Below are positions 1 to 9,612 of a stretch of DNA of 64,000 nucleotides, piece by piece. The stretch lies in contig MSTD01000003.1 of assembly GCA_001942045.1 (NCBI GenBank), positions 176,545 to 240,544 of the forward strand, in the 5' to 3' direction. The DNA comes from Mycolicibacterium porcinum (GTDB taxonomy: Bacteria > Actinomycetota > Actinomycetes > Mycobacteriales > Mycobacteriaceae). The notes below the pieces were generated by a model. The model was not told the origin of the DNA, did no database searches, and saw nothing but the letters and a program-made list of their open reading frames with translations. The stretch's first letter is position 1; each line of letters opens with the position of its first letter. A program made the translations under genes and the position numbers.

Positions 1-2
1 CC

Positions 3-722
3 GCGCTGGCGCTGACTCGGCAGTCGCTACCCTCGGCTCGGCAGTGGGCCCGGCTGGCCGTCGTGGCGGCAGGCGTCGTGGCCGGCTTTCCGCTACTGAC
101 CTCCTACGCACTCACGGTCGCCCCCGCCAGCCACGGCGCCATCGTGGTCGCACTGCTGCCGGCCGCCACCGCGGTGTGCGCGGTGCTGCGCGGTCACGAG
201 CGCCCGCCGGCCGCGTTCTGGGTGATGGCGGCGGCCGGGGCCCTGGCCGCAGTGGTGTTCGCGATGGTGCACGGCTCCGGGCTGGGCCATCTGAGCTGGC
301 CGGATCTGCTGTTGTTCGGCGCGGTGCTGGCGGCGGCAATCGGGTACGCCGAGGGCGGGTTGCTGGCCCGCGAGCTGGGCGCCTGGCAGACGGTGTCCTG
401 GGCTCTGGTGGTGGCAGCGCCGGTGATGCTGGCCTTGACGGGGCTGGCCGTCGTGCAGCAACCGCCGCATGCGACACCCGTGCAGTGGGCCGCGTTCGGC
501 TACCTGGCGGTGGTCAGCATGTATCTGGGTTTCTTCGCCTGGTACCGCGGCCTGGCCATCGGGCCGATGACCCAGGTGAGTCAGGTCCAGTTGGTCCAGC
601 CGGTGATGACGATCGCCTGGGCGGCCCTGGTATTGCACGAGCGGCTGACCTGGTCGACAGTGCTCGGTGGCACCGTAGTGATCGCATGCGCCGCCCTGGC
701 CGTCCGCATCCGGCTGAGGTAG
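3..722 (+). CDS. EamA/DMT-family membrane transporter (5' end cut by window)
   Basis: Integral membrane transporter of the drug/metabolite transporter superfamily. The reading frame is open from base 3, so the true start and the first helices lie outside the window; 239 residues are visible. They form about seven hydrophobic stretches separated by short loops. The C-terminal part (GPMTQVSQVQ followed by LHERLTW and a last glycine-rich helix) looks like the second EamA repeat. Members export or import small metabolites, but nothing here identifies the substrate. A hairpin immediately follows the stop, and the next gene converges on it. The family call is fairly secure; the function is open. 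Confidence 0.75.
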   Translation, partial: ALALTRQSLPSARQWARLAVVAAGVVAGFPLLTSYALTVAPASHGAIVVALLPAATAVCAVLRGHERPPAAFWVMAAAGALAAVVFAMVHGSGLGHLSWPDLLLFGAVLAAAIGYAEGGLLARELGAWQTVSWALVVAAPVMLALTGLAVVQQPPHATPVQWAAFGYLAVVSMYLGFFAWYRGLAIGPMTQVSQVQLVQPVMTIAWAALVLHERLTWSTVLGGTVVIACAALAVRIRLR

Positions 723-731
723 CACTGATAT

Positions 732-760
732 CGAAAGCCGGTGGCATCCACCGGCTTTCG
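732..760. terminator. Hairpin between convergent genes
   Basis: Perfect 13-bp inverted repeat (arms 732-744 and 748-760) with a 3-nt loop. It lies between the stop of the EamA-type gene and the stop of the convergent secreted-protein gene. It has no clear T-run, which is common for mycobacterial terminators. Its position suggests it ends transcription from both sides. Confidence 0.6.
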
Positions 761-768
761 CGCACACG

Positions 769-1257
769 TCAGAGTTTCGCCCGAAAATCCGACGTGTAGA
801 CCTCGCCGCGGATACGGCCAGGCGGCGGGGGTCCCTCGGCGACCACCCAGGCCTCGGTCGCGTTGGCCATGACCGGCCCGGAAACCGTGACGGTCGCGGT
901 GCCGCTGACATCGGTGTGCAACACGCCGCTGACCACTCCCGGAGCGCCCGGGCTGCACGTGGCGGCCGCCGAGCGCGGCAGCTGAATGAGCCGGATCCGA
1001 TATTCGGTGTCCGGCTGCGCCGATTGCAGATGCACCTGCGCCCGCACATCGGAACCGTCGGTGCTGACGTCGGTCCAGCCCGAGCCGGACCCCGAACCCA
1101 TACCGTCGAGGAACTGCGCGGGCACGAAATCACACTGCCGGATCTGATTCGAGAACGGTGAGAACTCCGATGCCGAGGCAGGGGCGGCGCCGATCCCACT
1201 CACCGCCATCCCACCGACCGCAACCAGCGTCACCACACTTCTTATGCGCCAACCCAT
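769..1257 (-). CDS. Small secreted protein of unknown function
   Basis: Predicted exported protein of 162 residues. I chose the ATG at 1257 because it places a clean signal peptide at the N-terminus: a short basic start (MGWRIRS), a hydrophobic core and an AxA-type cleavage region (APASASE). A TTG 36 bases further upstream is possible. The mature part has two cysteines (in QCDFVP and ATCSPG), which may form a disulfide, and no membrane anchor. I do not recognise a domain. It has its own transcription unit between the convergent EamA gene and the PEP mutase-like gene. The ribosome binding site is weak. Confidence 0.6.
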   Translation of the reverse strand: MGWRIRSVVTLVAVGGMAVSGIGAAPASASEFSPFSNQIRQCDFVPAQFLDGMGSGSGSGWTDVSTDGSDVRAQVHLQSAQPDTEYRIRLIQLPRSAAATCSPGAPGVVSGVLHTDVSGTATVTVSGPVMANATEAWVVAEGPPPPGRIRGEVYTSDFRAKL

Positions 1258-1347
1258 CGCTGCATCCCGCCCGCTCGACGTATCAGTGCGCAATTATTGG
1301 CACAATTCGCACGTCGAGAGGCGGTAGTTCGCGCAAATCGCTGAAGA

Positions 1348-2106
1348 CTAACGCCAGCGGCCGAGCACTTCCTTGGCCCGGGCACTCAGCACGGCCTGCA
1401 GGAACGGACCGAAGGTGATGCGCCCGACGCCGAGTTCCGCCAGCGCAGTCAGATCGGCGGAATCGGGTGGAACGGTCACGCTGACCGGCAGCGGTACCTC
1501 AGAGACGAAGCGTCCCAACCCTTCCGGGTCGGCCAACCCGGCCGGGAACAACGAATCGGCACCCGCCGCTGCGGCCTCGGACAACCGGGCGATCGCCCGG
1601 TCCACCCGATCAGCGGCATCGCCGTCCTTGCGCAGGAACAGATCGGTACGCGCATTGATCACCACGTGCACCCCCGCGGCATCCGCCGCCGCGCGCAGCT
1701 GCCGCACCAGCTCGGCGTGCTCGGCGGAGCTGCGCAGCCGCTTGTCCTCCTTGTGCACGGTGTCCTCGATGTTCAACCCGACCGCGCCGACGTCCAACAG
1801 ACCCTCGATCAACCGCTCGGGCCGCTCGCCGTAACCGGACTCGATGTCCACCGACACCGGCACGTCGACCGCGTCGGTGATTTGCCGCACCCGGGTCAGC
1901 AGGTCGTCGTACGACATCACCTCCCCGTCGGCCTTACCGATCGAATCGGCCAGCGGGTGGCTGCCCACGCTCAGCCCGGAGAAGCCCTCGCCGACCGCCA
2001 GGCGCGCCGACCAGGCATCCCACACCGTGGGCAACACGACGGGGTTGCCGGGTTGGTGCAGCGCCAGCAGCGCGGCCGCCTGCTCCTGCAACGTGGTCTC
2101 ACTCAT
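1348..2106 (-). CDS. Isocitrate lyase/phosphoenolpyruvate mutase family protein
   Basis: Cytosolic (beta/alpha)8-barrel enzyme of the isocitrate lyase/PEP mutase superfamily, 252 residues. Seen: the early WDAWSAR segment, VSVDIESGYGE (the Asp/Glu Mg-binding strand), GLNIEDTVH with the second acidic metal ligand, and VINARTD, all in the order typical of the short PEP mutase-like branch. The KKCGH catalytic loop of true isocitrate lyases is absent, so it is not a glyoxylate-shunt enzyme. Family members cleave or rearrange C-C or C-P bonds of 2-oxo or 2-hydroxy acids such as 2-methylisocitrate or oxaloacetate; the substrate is unknown. The ATG at 2106 is preceded by a strong GGAGGAG. Similar proteins occur across mycobacteria (Rv1998c is of this type). 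Confidence 0.8.
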   Translation of the reverse strand: MSETTLQEQAAALLALHQPGNPVVLPTVWDAWSARLAVGEGFSGLSVGSHPLADSIGKADGEVMSYDDLLTRVRQITDAVDVPVSVDIESGYGERPERLIEGLLDVGAVGLNIEDTVHKEDKRLRSSAEHAELVRQLRAAADAAGVHVVINARTDLFLRKDGDAADRVDRAIARLSEAAAAGADSLFPAGLADPEGLGRFVSEVPLPVSVTVPPDSADLTALAELGVGRITFGPFLQAVLSARAKEVLGRWR

Positions 2107-2225
2107 AGCTCCTCCAGGTGCTCAGATGTCCTGCTCAGATGCGATTCGGCGAGGCGCCAAGCCAACGGAACCCACACTACGACCAGGGTTCCTGCGGCTG
2201 ATCGCGAGCGGTCCGGGACACCTCC

Positions 2226-2251
2226 CGGGACGTGATGCGCATCACGTCCCG
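2226..2251. promoter_or_regulatory. 26-bp perfect palindrome fitting a CRP binding site upstream of sdh1
   Basis: A perfect 26-bp palindrome. Its core is GTGA-TGCGCA-TCAC (2232-2245), matching the mycobacterial cAMP receptor protein pattern GTGA-N6-TCAC. It lies about 70-90 bases before the first sdh1 gene. It is centred near 2238.5, about 27-32 bases before a plausible -10 (2265-2270), which is a class II activator position. The palindrome is seen directly; assignment to CRP is inference from the motif. Confidence 0.6.
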
Positions 2252-2264
2252 ATCGTGATGTGGC

Positions 2265-2270
2265 TAGCAT
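2265..2270 (+). promoter_or_regulatory. Possible -10 element of the sdh1 operon
   Basis: TAGCAT preceded by TGGC, resembling an extended -10. The -35 position falls inside the palindrome at 2226-2251, as expected for an activator-dependent promoter. Judged by eye only; the start site is not known. Confidence 0.35.
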
Positions 2271-2317
2271 TGGTTGTCGTACTGTGAGCCCTGACACCTT
2301 CAGCCCGAGGAGGTCAC

Positions 2318-2614
2318 TTGTCCACCACCACCGAGTTCTCTGAACTGCACAACTTGATCGGCGACATGCGTCGCTGTGTCACCACGTTGGCGTCGAAGTA
2401 CGGGGATTCCCCCGCCATGCGCCGCGTGATGAACGACGCCGAGCGGATCCTCAACGATATCGAGCGGTTGGACATCGACGCCGAAGAGCTGGAGATGCGT
2501 CACGGCGTGACACGCCAAAAACCAGCCCGCGAGAAAATCGGCATCCCCGACACCCAATACGGAAGCGAGTTCTGGCAGGACGTCGCCGACGAGGGCCTGG
2601 GCGGATACCGCTGA
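2318..2614 (+). CDS. Small conserved protein leading the sdh1 operon (Rv0250c-like)
   Basis: 98-residue soluble, charged and mostly helical protein, first gene of the succinate dehydrogenase 1 operon. The start is a TTG at 2318, supported by GAGGAGG a few bases upstream and by the absence of a nearer ATG. It has no membrane segment or signal peptide. Seen: an N-terminal helical part (ELHNLIGDMRRCV) and a conserved-looking tail with GSEFWQDVADEGLGGYR. By size and position it matches Rv0250c, which precedes sdh1 in M. tuberculosis. Its role is unknown. Constant linkage to Sdh1 suggests an accessory, assembly or regulatory part, but this is inference. sdhC starts 51 bases downstream. Confidence 0.75.
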   Translation: MSTTTEFSELHNLIGDMRRCVTTLASKYGDSPAMRRVMNDAERILNDIERLDIDAEELEMRHGVTRQKPAREKIGIPDTQYGSEFWQDVADEGLGGYR

Positions 2615-2665
2615 GCTCACGGGCGTCCGACGCCCGACGAACAACTGAACCTCAGAAAGGGAACC

Positions 2666-3487
2666 GTGAGCGCACCCACCGCTGACCGTCGCGCGACCGG
2701 GGTCTTCTCGCCCACCAGAGCGCAGATCCCCCAACGCACCCTACGGACCGACCGTTGGTGGCAGGCACCACTATTGACCAATCTGGGGCTCGCGGCATTC
2801 GTCATCTATGCGACGGTCCGGGCGTTCTGGGGAAGCGCGTACTGGGTAGAGGACTACCACTACCTGACGCCCTTCTACTCGCCGTGTATCAGCACGGCGT
2901 GCGCGCCCGGATCGAGCCACCTCGGACAGTGGGTCGGCGAGCTGCCCTGGTTCATCCCGATGGCGTTCATCTCACTGCCGTTCCTGTTGGCCTTCCGGCT
3001 GACGTGCTACTACTACCGCAAGGCGTACTACCGGTCGGTGTGGCAGTCCCCGACCGCCTGCGCGGTGGCCGAGCCACACGCGAAATACACTGGGGAAACC
3101 CGCCTTCCGCTGATCATGCAGAACCTGCACCGGTACTTCTTCTACGCCGCGGTGCTGATCTCACTGCTCAACACCTACGACGCGATCGTGGCGTTCCATT
3201 CACCGTCCGGCTTCGGGTTCGGCCTCGGCAACCTGATTCTGGTCGGCAACGTCATCCTGCTCTGGGTCTACACGGTGTCCTGCCACTCATGCCGGCACGT
3301 CACCGGCGGTCGGCTCAAGCACTTCTCCAAACACCCTGTGCGCTACTGGATGTGGACACAGGTGAGCAAACTCAACACCCGCCACATGCTTTTCGCCTGG
3401 ATCACGCTGGGCACCCTGGTACTGACCGACTTCTACATCATGTTGGTAGCCAGCGGCACCATCTCGGATCTCAGGTTCATCGGCTGA
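2666..3487 (+). CDS. sdhC: Succinate dehydrogenase 1 membrane subunit SdhC
   Basis: Membrane anchor of succinate:menaquinone oxidoreductase 1 (Rv0249c-like), passing electrons from SdhB to menaquinone. 273 residues, GTG start at 2666 after GAAAGGGAACC. About five hydrophobic segments are visible (about 37-54, 95-112, 157-175, 186-204, 240-262). Unlike common cytochrome b anchors it carries cysteine/histidine clusters: C74, C79 and H85 (SPCISTACAPGSSH) and C206, H207, C209 and H211 (SCHSCRH). The published M. smegmatis Sdh1 structure reports a membrane-embedded Rieske-type [2Fe-2S] centre, and these residues are its likely ligands. Additional histidines in the helices may bind haem. Only one membrane gene is present, as expected for this enzyme type. 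Confidence 0.9.
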   Translation: MSAPTADRRATGVFSPTRAQIPQRTLRTDRWWQAPLLTNLGLAAFVIYATVRAFWGSAYWVEDYHYLTPFYSPCISTACAPGSSHLGQWVGELPWFIPMAFISLPFLLAFRLTCYYYRKAYYRSVWQSPTACAVAEPHAKYTGETRLPLIMQNLHRYFFYAAVLISLLNTYDAIVAFHSPSGFGFGLGNLILVGNVILLWVYTVSCHSCRHVTGGRLKHFSKHPVRYWMWTQVSKLNTRHMLFAWITLGTLVLTDFYIMLVASGTISDLRFIG

Positions 3488-3550
3488 GTCGGCCAGCTGA
3501 ATTCATTGGCCGACAAGTAGATACACGCGAAAGGCGAGTGGGGAATTTCT

Positions 3551-5458
3551 ATGGGCGAGTTGGAACGGCACACTTACGACGTTGTCGTGATCGGTGCCGG
3601 CGGGGCCGGATTACGCGCGGTGATCGAGGCGCGCGAACGCGGCCTGCGGGTGGCGGTGGTGACCAAGTCGTTGTTCGGCAAGGCTCACACCGTGATGGCC
3701 GAGGGCGGCTGTGCGGCGGCCATGCGCAACGTCAACACCAAGGACTCCTGGCAGGTGCACTTCGGTGACACCATGCGCGGCGGAAAGTTCCTCAACAACT
3801 GGCGCATGGCCGAGCTGCATGCGCAGGAGGCCCCCGACCGGGTCTGGGAACTGGAAACCTACGGCGCGCTGTTCGACCGGACCAAGGACGGCCGGATCAG
3901 CCAGCGCAACTTCGGCGGGCACACCTACCCGCGGCTGGCCCACGTCGGCGACCGCACCGGTCTGGAGATCATCCGCACGCTGCAGCAGAAGATCGTCTCG
4001 CTGCAGCAGGAGGATAAGAAGGAACTCGGCGACTACGAGGCCAGGATCAAGGTCTTCCACGAGTGCTCGATCACCGAGCTGATCAAAGACGGTGACCGGA
4101 TCGCCGGCGCGTTCGGCTACTACCGCGAGTCCGGCAACTTCGTGCTCTTCGAGGCCCCCGCGATCGTGCTGGCCACCGGCGGCATCGGCAAGTCCTTCAA
4201 GGTGTCGTCGAACTCCTGGGAGTACACCGGCGACGGCCACGCCCTGGCCCTGCGCGCCGGGTCGGGCCTGATCAACATGGAGTTCATCCAGTTCCACCCG
4301 ACCGGCATGGTCTGGCCGCTGTCGGTGAAGGGCATCCTGGTCACCGAGGGTGTCCGCGGTGACGGCGGGGTGCTGAAGAACTCCGAGGGCAAGCGGTTCA
4401 TGTTCGACTACATCCCCGCGGTGTTCAAGGGCCAGTACGCCGAGACCGAGGAGGAGGCCGACCAGTGGCTCAAGGACAACGACTCGGCACGCCGCACCCC
4501 TGACCTACTCCCCCGCGACGAGGTGGCCCGCGCCATCAACTCCGAGGTGAAAGCCGGTCGCGGCTCGCCGCACGGCGGCGTGTACCTCGACATCGCCTCC
4601 CGCATGCCGACCGAGGAGATCAAACGCCGGCTGCCGTCGATGTACCACCAGTTCATGGAGCTGGCCGAGGTCGACATCACCAAAGACGAGATGGAAGTCG
4701 GGCCCACCTGCCACTACGTGATGGGTGGCATCGAGGTCGATCCCGACACCGGTGGCGCGGCCACGCCCGGGTTGTTCGCGGCGGGCGAGTGCTCGGGCGG
4801 CATGCACGGCTCCAATCGCCTTGGCGGCAATTCACTTTCGGATCTGCTGGTGTTCGGCCGGCGCGCCGGCCTCGGCGCGGCCGACTACGTGGCGGCACTG
4901 CCGGAGCGGCCCAAGGTCAGCGAAGCAGCGCTCGTCGAGGCCACCGAGCTGGCACTGGCACCATTCGAGCCTCACGCCAATCCGGAGAATCCGTACACGC
5001 TTCACGCCGAGCTGCAGCAGTGCATGAACGACCTGGTCGGCATCATCCGCAAGGCCGAGGAGATCGAGGAGGCCCTGGCCAAGCTGGCCGAGCTGCGCAC
5101 CCGTGTGCACAACGTCAGCGTCGAGGGCGGTCGCGTGTTCAACCCGGGCTGGCACCTGGCCATCGACATGCGCAACATGCTGCTGGTCAGCGAGTGCGTG
5201 GCCAAGGCAGCGCTGGCCCGAACCGAGAGCCGCGGCGGGCACACCCGGGACGACTATCCGGACATGGATCCCAACTGGCGCAACACCCTCCTGGTGTGCC
5301 GGGCAGTCGGTGACGACCAGGTGGTGCCGGACGTGACGGTGACACCCGAGTCGCAGCTGCCGATGAGGGAGGACCTGCTGGCCACGTTCGAGCTGTCCGA
5401 ACTCGAAAAGTATTACACCGCACAAGAACTGGCTGAACACCCAGATCGGAAGGGCTGA
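3551..5458 (+). CDS. sdhA: Succinate dehydrogenase 1 flavoprotein subunit SdhA
   Basis: Catalytic subunit (635 residues) that oxidises succinate to fumarate with covalently bound FAD, on the cytoplasmic face of the membrane. Seen: the Rossmann dinucleotide motif VIGAGGAGLRA (about 13-23); KAHTVMAEGG with H46, which matches the histidine that carries the 8-alpha-histidyl FAD in the SdhA/FrdA family; QFHPTGM of the substrate/FAD domain; HYVMGGIEVD; and HGSNRLGGNSL with the conserved substrate-binding arginine. The C-terminal helical domain includes a typical NMLLVSE segment. ATG start at 3551 in the second position of a tight sdhC-sdhA-sdhB series; sdhB begins two bases after the stop. Orthologous to Rv0248c by synteny. 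Confidence 0.96.
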   Translation: MGELERHTYDVVVIGAGGAGLRAVIEARERGLRVAVVTKSLFGKAHTVMAEGGCAAAMRNVNTKDSWQVHFGDTMRGGKFLNNWRMAELHAQEAPDRVWELETYGALFDRTKDGRISQRNFGGHTYPRLAHVGDRTGLEIIRTLQQKIVSLQQEDKKELGDYEARIKVFHECSITELIKDGDRIAGAFGYYRESGNFVLFEAPAIVLATGGIGKSFKVSSNSWEYTGDGHALALRAGSGLINMEFIQFHPTGMVWPLSVKGILVTEGVRGDGGVLKNSEGKRFMFDYIPAVFKGQYAETEEEADQWLKDNDSARRTPDLLPRDEVARAINSEVKAGRGSPHGGVYLDIASRMPTEEIKRRLPSMYHQFMELAEVDITKDEMEVGPTCHYVMGGIEVDPDTGGAATPGLFAAGECSGGMHGSNRLGGNSLSDLLVFGRRAGLGAADYVAALPERPKVSEAALVEATELALAPFEPHANPENPYTLHAELQQCMNDLVGIIRKAEEIEEALAKLAELRTRVHNVSVEGGRVFNPGWHLAIDMRNMLLVSECVAKAALARTESRGGHTRDDYPDMDPNWRNTLLVCRAVGDDQVVPDVTVTPESQLPMREDLLATFELSELEKYYTAQELAEHPDRKG

Positions 5459-5460
5459 GC

Positions 5461-6210
5461 ATGAGTGCCTACAACGCGAACCTGCGCGTCTGGCGCGGCG
5501 ATGAGTCCGGCGGTGGGCTGCAGGACTACACCGTCGAGGTGAACGACGGTGAGGTGGTGCTCGACATCATCCACCGACTGCAGGCCACCCAGACACCGGA
5601 CCTGGCGGTGCGGTGGAACTGCAAGGCCGGCAAGTGCGGGTCCTGTTCGGCCGAGATCAACGGCCGTCCCCGGTTGATGTGCATGACCCGGATGTCGACC
5701 TTCGATCCGTCCGAAACCGTCACAGTGACGCCGCTGCGGACCTTCCCGGTGATGCGCGATCTGGTGACCGATGTGTCTTTCAACTACGAAAAGGCACGCC
5801 AGATCCCGTCGTTCACGCCGCCCAAGGAACTGCAGCCCGGCGAGTACCGGATGCAGCAGGAGGATGTGAACCGCAGCCAGGAGTTCCGGAAGTGCATCGA
5901 GTGCTTCCTGTGCCAGAACGTCTGCCACGTGGTGCGCGATCACGAGGAGAACAAGGAGGCGTTCGCCGGGCCGCGGTTCCACATGCGGATCGCCGAGTTG
6001 GACATGCACCCCCTCGACGTCCTGGATCGCAAGGACATGGCGCAAGACGAGTTCGGCCTGGGCTACTGCAACATCACCAAGTGCTGCACCGAGGTGTGCC
6101 CCGAGAACATCAAGATCACCGACAACGCGCTGATCCCGATGAAGGAACGGGTCGCCGACCGGAAGTATGACCCGATTGTGTGGCTGGGCAACAAGCTGTT
6201 CCGCCGATGA
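5461..6210 (+). CDS. sdhB: Succinate dehydrogenase 1 iron-sulfur subunit SdhB
   Basis: Electron-transfer subunit (249 residues) linking FAD in SdhA to the membrane subunit. The N-terminal ferredoxin-type domain holds the [2Fe-2S] ligands C54, C59, C62 and C74 (NCKAGKCGSC ... LMC). The C-terminal domain holds CIECFLCQNVC (C145, C148, C151, C155) and CNITKCCTEVCPENI (C203, C208/C209, C213) for the two further clusters. The exact split between [4Fe-4S] and [3Fe-4S] cannot be read from sequence alone. ATG at 5461, two bases after the sdhA stop, so translation is probably coupled. Last gene of the operon; a strong hairpin follows at 6238-6284. Corresponds to Rv0247c. Confidence 0.95.
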   Translation: MSAYNANLRVWRGDESGGGLQDYTVEVNDGEVVLDIIHRLQATQTPDLAVRWNCKAGKCGSCSAEINGRPRLMCMTRMSTFDPSETVTVTPLRTFPVMRDLVTDVSFNYEKARQIPSFTPPKELQPGEYRMQQEDVNRSQEFRKCIECFLCQNVCHVVRDHEENKEAFAGPRFHMRIAELDMHPLDVLDRKDMAQDEFGLGYCNITKCCTEVCPENIKITDNALIPMKERVADRKYDPIVWLGNKLFRR

Positions 6211-6237
6211 GCTAGGCACCACGCTCGGCCTTCGAAA

Positions 6238-6284
6238 GCAACGAAATGGTCGTTCCCAGGGTCCGGGAACGACCATTTCGTTGT
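6238..6284. terminator. Long hairpin ending the sdh1 operon
   Basis: Perfect 18-bp stem (arms 6240-6257 and 6265-6282), extended by one C-G and one G-T pair, with a 7-nt loop. It starts 28 bases after the sdhB stop. The T-run is weak (TTGTT), but length and perfection make termination or 3'-end protection likely. Confidence 0.7.
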
Positions 6285-6361
6285 TCTGGAGGCCCGGAGG
6301 AAACCCCGGCCGACGGCGTAGGCTCGAAGAAAGCAGCCAATCACCGTCGAAAGGCAGCTCC

Positions 6362-6523
6362 ATGAGCATGGGACAGACTCACAGCATCAACGAGATCCGG
6401 ACCGCGATCCGAGAACTGTCGGTCCGGGCGGAACTGGCCCGTAAAGAGGGCCGCCCGGGCGATGCCGGCGAGATCGAGGAGCGCATCGCCAAATACCGCG
6501 ACGAACTCGCCGCGCGGCCCTGA
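6362..6523 (+). CDS. Small conserved-looking hypothetical protein (53 aa)
   Basis: 53-residue charged, probably helical protein. The ATG at 6362 follows GAAAGGCAGCTCC, a reasonable ribosome binding site; the longer open frame upstream runs through the terminator hairpin and is not used. The sequence is rich in Arg and Glu with a heptad-like pattern (IRELSVRAELARKEG, EIEERIAKYRDEL), compatible with a short coiled coil. There is no signal peptide or membrane segment. It lies between the sdh1 terminator and the convergent flavin reductase gene. I do not recognise a named family. Confidence 0.6.
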   Translation: MSMGQTHSINEIRTAIRELSVRAELARKEGRPGDAGEIEERIAKYRDELAARP

Positions 6524-6554
6524 CCGGACCGACACTCGGCCGTAGCCGCCGGAG

Positions 6555-7790
<1,236 letters not shown>

Positions 7791-7814
7791 ACCGAGCCGC
7801 GCAGAAGTACGCGC

Positions 7815-9566
7815 TCAGGCGTCCAAGCGGGTGAATTCGTCCTGCCGGTACTGCTCGACGCAGGCGGCGCGACGGACCTTGCCGCTCGTCGTCGTGGGGA
7901 TCGACCCGGGGGGAACGAGGACCAGATCTCCGACATTCAACCCGTGCGCATTCGATATCGCCGAGGTGACGTCGCTCTTGATCTCCTTGAGCCAGTGCAC
8001 CGCCTCAACGGGGGACTCTCCCCGCTTCTTGACCTCGATCACGGTCACCAGCTTCTCGGTGCTGTTCACCGGGACCGAGATCGCCGCGACCCGGCCACCG
8101 GTGATCTGCTGGACCGTCGCCTCGATGTCCTCGGGGTAGTGGTTACGCCCGCGGATGATCAGCAGATCCTTGATGCGCCCGACGATGAACAGATCACCGT
8201 CCGAGATGAAGCCCAGGTCACCGGTTTTCAACCACGGCCCGTCCGGCGTACCCGGCGTCGGGTCGACAAGTGTGGCGCCGAAGCACTGCTGCTCCTCCGG
8301 CGACCGGCTCCAGTAACCGGCCGCGACATTGTCGCCGTGCACCCAGATCTCGCCGACCACATCCGGCGCGCATTCCCGGTTCGTCTCGGTATCGACGATG
8401 CGCACCGCCGGTGACTGTGGCACGTCGTATTTGACCAGCACAGAACCTTTTCCGGCCGCACAGCGCCGGACCCGGCCCGCGGACAGTTCATCGACGTCGA
8501 ACGCGGCCGGCTCCGACGACTCACTCCAGGTGCCGGTCGCCACGAATACGGTCGCCTCCGCCAAACCATATGACGGTCGCAGCATGTGGTCTCGAAAACC
8601 GAAGTGGGCGAACCGGTCTGCGAAACGTTCCAGAGTGGCCGGTTCGACCCGCTCGGCGCCGTTGATGATGCCCACCACGCCGCTGAGGTCGAGCCCGGCG
8701 AGGTCGGCGTCCTTGGTCTTGCGGGCGGCCAGCTCGAAGGCGAAGTTCGGCGCCGCGGAAAACGCCTTGGGATGCTCCGCGAGTGCCCGCACCCACCGGG
8801 CCGGGCTTTCCAAGAACGCGAGCGGGCTCGTCAACGCCGCCCGATAGCCGCTCAGGATGGGCGCGCAGACACCCAGCACCAGACCCATGTCGTGGTAGAA
8901 GGGCAGCCACGACACGATCGTCGCGTCCTTGATGGACCCGTGCGTGTCCGCGAAGAACCCCCGCATGAGCTGTTCGAAATTCGCCTGGACGTTGCGGTGC
9001 GAGATCATCACCCCGGTGGGCAGCCGGGTCGAACCCGAGCTGTACTGCAGATACGCCGTTTCGGGGAATTCGATTGCGCCGCTGTCGAATCCGTTTGGTC
9101 CGTCGTCGACGTCCAAGTTCAGCGAGTCGATCGCGACGATCTTCGGCGCGGTGCTCAGCCGCGACTGATCCACGTAGTCACCGACGTCCTCGGCGACCGC
9201 CGACGTGGTCAGGACCACCGACGGCTTGGTATCGATGAAGACCGCACTCACGCGGTCGTGGCTCGAGCCGCGGTGCGGCATCGGAAGCGGGACCGCCACG
9301 AAACCGGCCTGCATGGAGCCCAGGAACGCCAGGATGTACTCGAGGCCCTGCGGGGCCAGGATCACCGCCCGGTCGCCGACCGACCCGTGCAGGCTGATCT
9401 CCCGTGCCGCGTTCATCGTTCGGCGGGACAACTGCGACCACGTCAGGGACTCGGTGACACCCGCCGGGTTCGCCGTGTAATCGGTGAAGGTGAAGGCGAC
9501 GTCGTCGGGACGAAGACTGGCACGTCCATGCAGCATCGACAGAATGGATGATTGGGGACTTGGCAT
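7815..9566 (-). CDS. fadD23: Long-chain fatty acyl-AMP ligase (FadD23-like FAAL)
   Basis: Adenylates a fatty acid and hands it to the neighbouring PKS as the starter for polyphleic acid synthesis. 583 residues from the ATG at 9566 (a GTG one codon upstream is possible). Seen: the ATP/AMP-binding P-loop region [15 protein letters not shown] (about 172-186), a PSYGLAEAT adenine-binding motif, [28 protein letters not shown] typical of FAALs rather than CoA ligases, and the C-terminal catalytic lysine in TTTSGKVRR (K563). It is the last gene of the papA3-mmpL10-PE-fadD23 run on this strand, 43 bases after the PE-PPE-type gene when read in its own direction. The symbol follows the naming of the M. 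smegmatis TPP cluster. Confidence 0.88.
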   Translation of the reverse strand: MPSPQSSILSMLHGRASLRPDDVAFTFTDYTANPAGVTESLTWSQLSRRTMNAAREISLHGSVGDRAVILAPQGLEYILAFLGSMQAGFVAVPLPMPHRGSSHDRVSAVFIDTKPSVVLTTSAVAEDVGDYVDQSRLSTAPKIVAIDSLNLDVDDGPNGFDSGAIEFPETAYLQYSSGSTRLPTGVMISHRNVQANFEQLMRGFFADTHGSIKDATIVSWLPFYHDMGLVLGVCAPILSGYRAALTSPLAFLESPARWVRALAEHPKAFSAAPNFAFELAARKTKDADLAGLDLSGVVGIINGAERVEPATLERFADRFAHFGFRDHMLRPSYGLAEATVFVATGTWSESSEPAAFDVDELSAGRVRRCAAGKGSVLVKYDVPQSPAVRIVDTETNRECAPDVVGEIWVHGDNVAAGYWSRSPEEQQCFGATLVDPTPGTPDGPWLKTGDLGFISDGDLFIVGRIKDLLIIRGRNHYPEDIEATVQQITGGRVAAISVPVNSTEKLVTVIEVKKRGESPVEAVHWLKEIKSDVTSAISNAHGLNVGDLVLVPPGSIPTTTSGKVRRAACVEQYRQDEFTRLDA

Positions 9567-9612
9567 CACATCACGTCCGTAACTCGTCGAATCAATCGGT
9601 TCGGCAACGGCG

